From Oceanimonas sp052119705 (lineage in GTDB: Bacteria > Pseudomonadota > Gammaproteobacteria > Enterobacterales > Aeromonadaceae): a stretch of 64,000 nucleotides of DNA. A program made the translations under genes and the position numbers. Within the stretch, counting starts at the first letter, position 1; each line of letters begins with the position of its first letter. Below, piece after piece: positions 61,759 to 64,000 of this stretch. Under the pieces are notes generated by a model that saw only the letters and a program-made list of their open reading frames with translations, did not search any database and was not told the DNA's origin. The DNA lies in contig NZ_JBGQOP010000001.1 of assembly GCF_052119705.1 (NCBI RefSeq), positions 62,001 through 126,000 on the forward strand, read 5' to 3'.

Positions 61759-63492
61759 ATGACCACACCTTCTCGGCTCAACATTCGCCGTCGTCCAAAC
61801 GTTGATCACCAATTGCCTAGTGACTTGCCCGCTATTATTCAGCGGCTTTATGCCAGCCGTGGTGTGGTAAGACCTGAGCAACTTAATTTAGGTGCCAGCA
61901 CCTTACTCAAGCCCGAATTTAAGGGCATGAGTGAGGCAGTCAAAGTCTTAGTACAAGGTATGAGCGATCAGCTGCGCATAGTGATAGTGGGCGATTTTGA
62001 CTGCGATGGTGCCACTAGCTCGGCGCTGATGGTGCATGGTTTACGCGCCATGGGCGCGCAACATGTGCAGTATTTGGTGCCTAATCGTTTCGATTATGGC
62101 TATGGCTTAAGCCCACAAGTGGTGGACGAAGTGGCCGCTATGGGCGGCGAGCTTTTAATCACAGTCGATAACGGTATTTCTAGCATCAGCGGCGTGGCGG
62201 CGGCTAATGCGTTGGGCATGACGGTAATAGTGACCGACCACCACTTGCCCGGCAATGACGTGCCGGATGCGGCGGCTATCGTTAATCCTAATCAGCATGG
62301 CTGTGATTTTCCGTCGAAAAACTTAGCCGGCGTGGGCGTGGCCTTTTATTTATTGCTGGCGCTGCGTGCCGCACTCACAGAGCTTGGCTGGTTTACACGC
62401 CTTGGCATTAGTGCCCCTAATATGGGTGAATATTTGGACTTAGTGGCGCTGGGTACTGTGGCCGATGTGGTGGCGTTTGATGCCAATAACCGCGTGCTTG
62501 TGCATCAAGGTTTGCAGCGCATGCGCGCGGGGCGAGTGCGACCGGGCATTCAAGCGTTAATCGATATCTCGCAGCGCAATCAGTCGCGTTTAGTGGCCAG
62601 TGATTTGGGCTTCGCGCTTGGGCCCAGGCTTAATGCGGTGGGGCGGCTCGATGATATGTCGATGGGCGTGGCCTGTTTGCTGAGCGAAAACTTAGATGAA
62701 GCGCGCAAGCTGGCCGCCATGATGGACGACCTTAACCGCGAGCGAAAAGCCATAGAAGCCAGCATGCAAGATGAAGCACTGGCCACCCTCACCAAAATTC
62801 ATATCAGCGATGGCGAGCTGCCGAGCGGCTTGGTGTTGCATCAAGACGATTGGCATCAAGGCGTGGTGGGTTTAGTGGCCTCGCGTATTAAAGAGCGTTA
62901 TTACAGGCCGGTGATTGCCTTTGCCGAAGCCGGTGATGATGAGCTAAAAGGCTCGGGCCGCTCTATTCCCGGCGTGCATTTGCGCGACTTATTAGAAGAA
63001 GTCGACCGCCAATATCCGGGGGTGATCGATAAGTTTGGCGGCCACGCCATGGCGGCGGGTTTATCGTTGCGTAAATCTGCACTGGCGCCGTTTAAGGCGG
63101 CCTTTGAAGGCATTGTTGCCGATTGGGTGAGCCCTGAATTATTGGCCGGAGAAATTGTCACAGACGGCGAGTTAGAAAGTACTGAGCTGACTTTACCCTT
63201 GGCGGAGCAATTACGCGGCGCCGGCCCTTGGGGGCAGTCTTTTCCTGAGCCATTATTCGACGGCGATTTTCGCATTATTAAGCAGCGCTTGGTGGGCGAG
63301 AAGCACCTTAAATTAGTACTGAGCTTGGGCGAGGGCCGCACCCTGCTTGATGCGATTGCCTTTAACGTAGACCTTAAAGTTTGGCCAAACGCCGGCATTA
63401 ATCAGGTGCAGTTGGTGTATAAGCTGGATATTAATGAATGGCAGGGCAAGCAATCGCTGCAGCTGCTGGTGGATAAGATAGTGCCGCTGTAA
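61759..63492 (+). CDS. recJ: Single-stranded-DNA exonuclease RecJ
   Basis: 5'-3' ssDNA exonuclease of recombination and mismatch repair. 577 aa from the ATG at 61759 (MTTPSRLNIRRRP), the same as E. coli; in-frame GTG 61735 and ATG 61747 are alternatives and none has a clear Shine-Dalgarno. DHH phosphoesterase motifs: IVIVGDFDCDGATSSAL, VTVDNGISS-like LLITVDNGIS, VTDHHLPGND, LGFALGPRLNAVGRLDDM; DHHA1 part: GSGRSIPGVHLRDLL and KFGGHAMAAGLS. In E. coli dsbC lies between xerD and recJ; here the gap holds only repeat elements. Confidence 0.96.
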   Translation: MTTPSRLNIRRRPNVDHQLPSDLPAIIQRLYASRGVVRPEQLNLGASTLLKPEFKGMSEAVKVLVQGMSDQLRIVIVGDFDCDGATSSALMVHGLRAMGAQHVQYLVPNRFDYGYGLSPQVVDEVAAMGGELLITVDNGISSISGVAAANALGMTVIVTDHHLPGNDVPDAAAIVNPNQHGCDFPSKNLAGVGVAFYLLLALRAALTELGWFTRLGISAPNMGEYLDLVALGTVADVVAFDANNRVLVHQGLQRMRAGRVRPGIQALIDISQRNQSRLVASDLGFALGPRLNAVGRLDDMSMGVACLLSENLDEARKLAAMMDDLNRERKAIEASMQDEALATLTKIHISDGELPSGLVLHQDDWHQGVVGLVASRIKERYYRPVIAFAEAGDDELKGSGRSIPGVHLRDLLEEVDRQYPGVIDKFGGHAMAAGLSLRKSALAPFKAAFEGIVADWVSPELLAGEIVTDGELESTELTLPLAEQLRGAGPWGQSFPEPLFDGDFRIIKQRLVGEKHLKLVLSLGEGRTLLDAIAFNVDLKVWPNAGINQVQLVYKLDINEWQGKQSLQLLVDKIVPL

Positions 63493-63498
63493 TTAATT

Positions 63499-63526
63499 GT
63501 GAAGGGTGAAGCGTAAGGTGTGAGAC
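63499..63526 (+). repeat. Heptad array after the recJ stop
   Basis: GTGAAGG, GTGAAGC, GTAAGGT, GTGAGAC in exact 7-nt phase, 6 nt after the stop; then GAAAACCC. Each unit has TGA or TAA. Confidence 0.82.
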
Positions 63527-63566
63527 GAAAACCCACACGCGAATATCTGTTTCAGCATAAGTACGT

Positions 63567-63601
63567 AAAAAGCACCGAGCCTTTAGGTTCGGTGCTTTTT
63601 T
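63567..63601 (+). terminator. Intrinsic terminator after recJ (bidirectional)
   Basis: AAAAAGCACCGAGCC (63567-63581) and GGTTCGGTGCTTTTT (63586-63600) form a 15-bp stem with a G:T pair and a 4-nt loop. It sits between the two facing heptad arrays. Confidence 0.88.
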
Positions 63602-63695
63602 ATTCTCTCTAAACGTCGCGCCATTGGCCAATTTTCTCATGACCTCTGTCATTAATGTGGCTGGCGGTGTTTTTTTGCTGCTAAAGCATGGTAGC

Positions 63696-63716
63696 GCCTC
63701 ACACCTCACACCTCAC
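63696..63716 (-). repeat. Heptad array after the cytochrome c stop
   Basis: On the minus strand GTGAGGT, GTGAGGT, GTGAGGC in 7-nt phase, 3 nt after the stop of the cytochrome gene. Confidence 0.8.
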
Positions 63717-63719
63717 ACG

Positions 63720-64000
63720 CTACAGTGCGCTGTAATGCGCCGCTATGTCGGCAATATCTTGATCGCTTAAGTTTGCCGCTTGCGGTGTCATCATAGCTGC
63801 CATGCCTTCGGTGCGCTCACCGGCGCGAAAGGCTTTGAGCGCGCTTTCAATAACGGCGGCATCTTGACCAGCCAGCTTGGGATAGATAGCGACGCTTGGC
63901 ACACCTTCAGCACCATGGCAGGCGGCACAGGCGGCCACTTTACCGGCACCCGCCGTGGCATCACCTGCTGCATTGACCACACCCGAGTGTGCCATTACGC
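63720..64000 (-). CDS. Small c-type cytochrome (class I), N-terminus beyond the window
   Basis: At least 93 codons; the frame runs off the right edge, and the visible first residues (VMAHSGVVNAAGDA) look like the end of a signal peptide, so the true start is outside. A single heme site CAACH is near residue 23 of the visible part, and the axial Met is probably in TEGMAAMMTPQAANLS. Ends NLSDQDIADIAAHYSAL, as in cytochrome c5/c553 proteins. Periplasmic electron carrier by family. Confidence 0.88.
   Translation of the reverse strand, partial: VMAHSGVVNAAGDATAGAGKVAACAACHGAEGVPSVAIYPKLAGQDAAVIESALKAFRAGERTEGMAAMMTPQAANLSDQDIADIAAHYSAL

Noticed and set aside
61605..61805. 66-residue frame upstream of recJ
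   Set aside because: It starts in the terminal repeat of the 181-bp element, overlaps recJ in another frame and has no homology.

Overview
The window is chromosomal DNA from a gammaproteobacterium. Gene order and protein sequences fit the Aeromonadales (an Oceanimonas/Oceanisphaera/Zobellella-like marine genus), but this is inferred from E. coli-like synteny and family resemblance, not from a search. Most genes are core housekeeping genes. From the tRNA-Ile at 2.1 kb to parC at 45.5 kb the order follows the E. coli rpoD to parC region: ileX, rpoD, dnaG, rpsU, tsaD, plsY, folB, uppP, cca, ygiM, ygiF, glnE, hldE, tolC, nudF, yqiB, cpdA, yqiA, parE, parC. Into this backbone, between cca and ygiM, is set a 15-kb block with a complete selenocysteine and formate dehydrogenase locus, putA and an unrecognised membrane protein.

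Layout. 0-1.7 kb: two tandem phosphonate-type ABC permeases (end of a phn operon). 2.1-7.0 kb: tRNA-Ile(CAU), rpoD, dnaG, yqeY and rpsU, the macromolecular synthesis operon with yqeY inserted. 7.2-11.8 kb: tsaD, plsY, folB, uppP, cca. 11.8-21.9 kb: fdhD, tRNA-Sec, selB, selA, fdhE, fdoI, fdoH and fdoG, all on the minus strand; fdoG has an in-frame UGA with a bacterial SECIS hairpin just after it. Thus the enzyme, its maturation factors and three of the Sec decoding components lie side by side (selD is not in the window). 22.1-26.7 kb: putA and a membrane/coiled-coil protein. 27-36.6 kb: ygiM, pit with its DUF47 partner, ygiF, glnE, lpxL, hldE. 36.7-45.5 kb: tolC divergent from nudF-yqiB-cpdA-yqiA, then parE-parC. 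45.7-54.2 kb: mutT-yacG-zapD, then yggS-proC-yggT-yggU-DUF4426-rdgB-hemW divergent from pilT-pilU. 54.3-64 kb: yaaA, a tandem pair of candidate small RNAs, an Arg-rich mini-ORF, srmB/trmN6, brnQ, fldB/xerD, recJ and a truncated cytochrome c.

The intergenic DNA is the less ordinary part. (1) Downstream of yaaA two 70-75-nt transcription units, 209 bp apart, share an identical 25-nt block. Each has a sigma-E-like promoter and a strong intrinsic terminator, so they look like paired sRNA genes. (2) Many genes are followed, directly after or overlapping the stop codon, by arrays of exact 7-nt period (GTGAGGN, GCTAGAA, GCNGTAA, GAAGCTN types). Most units carry a stop triplet, so three units place stops in all three frames. 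(3) Miniature palindromic elements are present: two full copies with CTGATTAC termini, a separate 91-bp element related to the core of one of them, and a 181-bp AT-rich inverted-repeat element between xerD and recJ.
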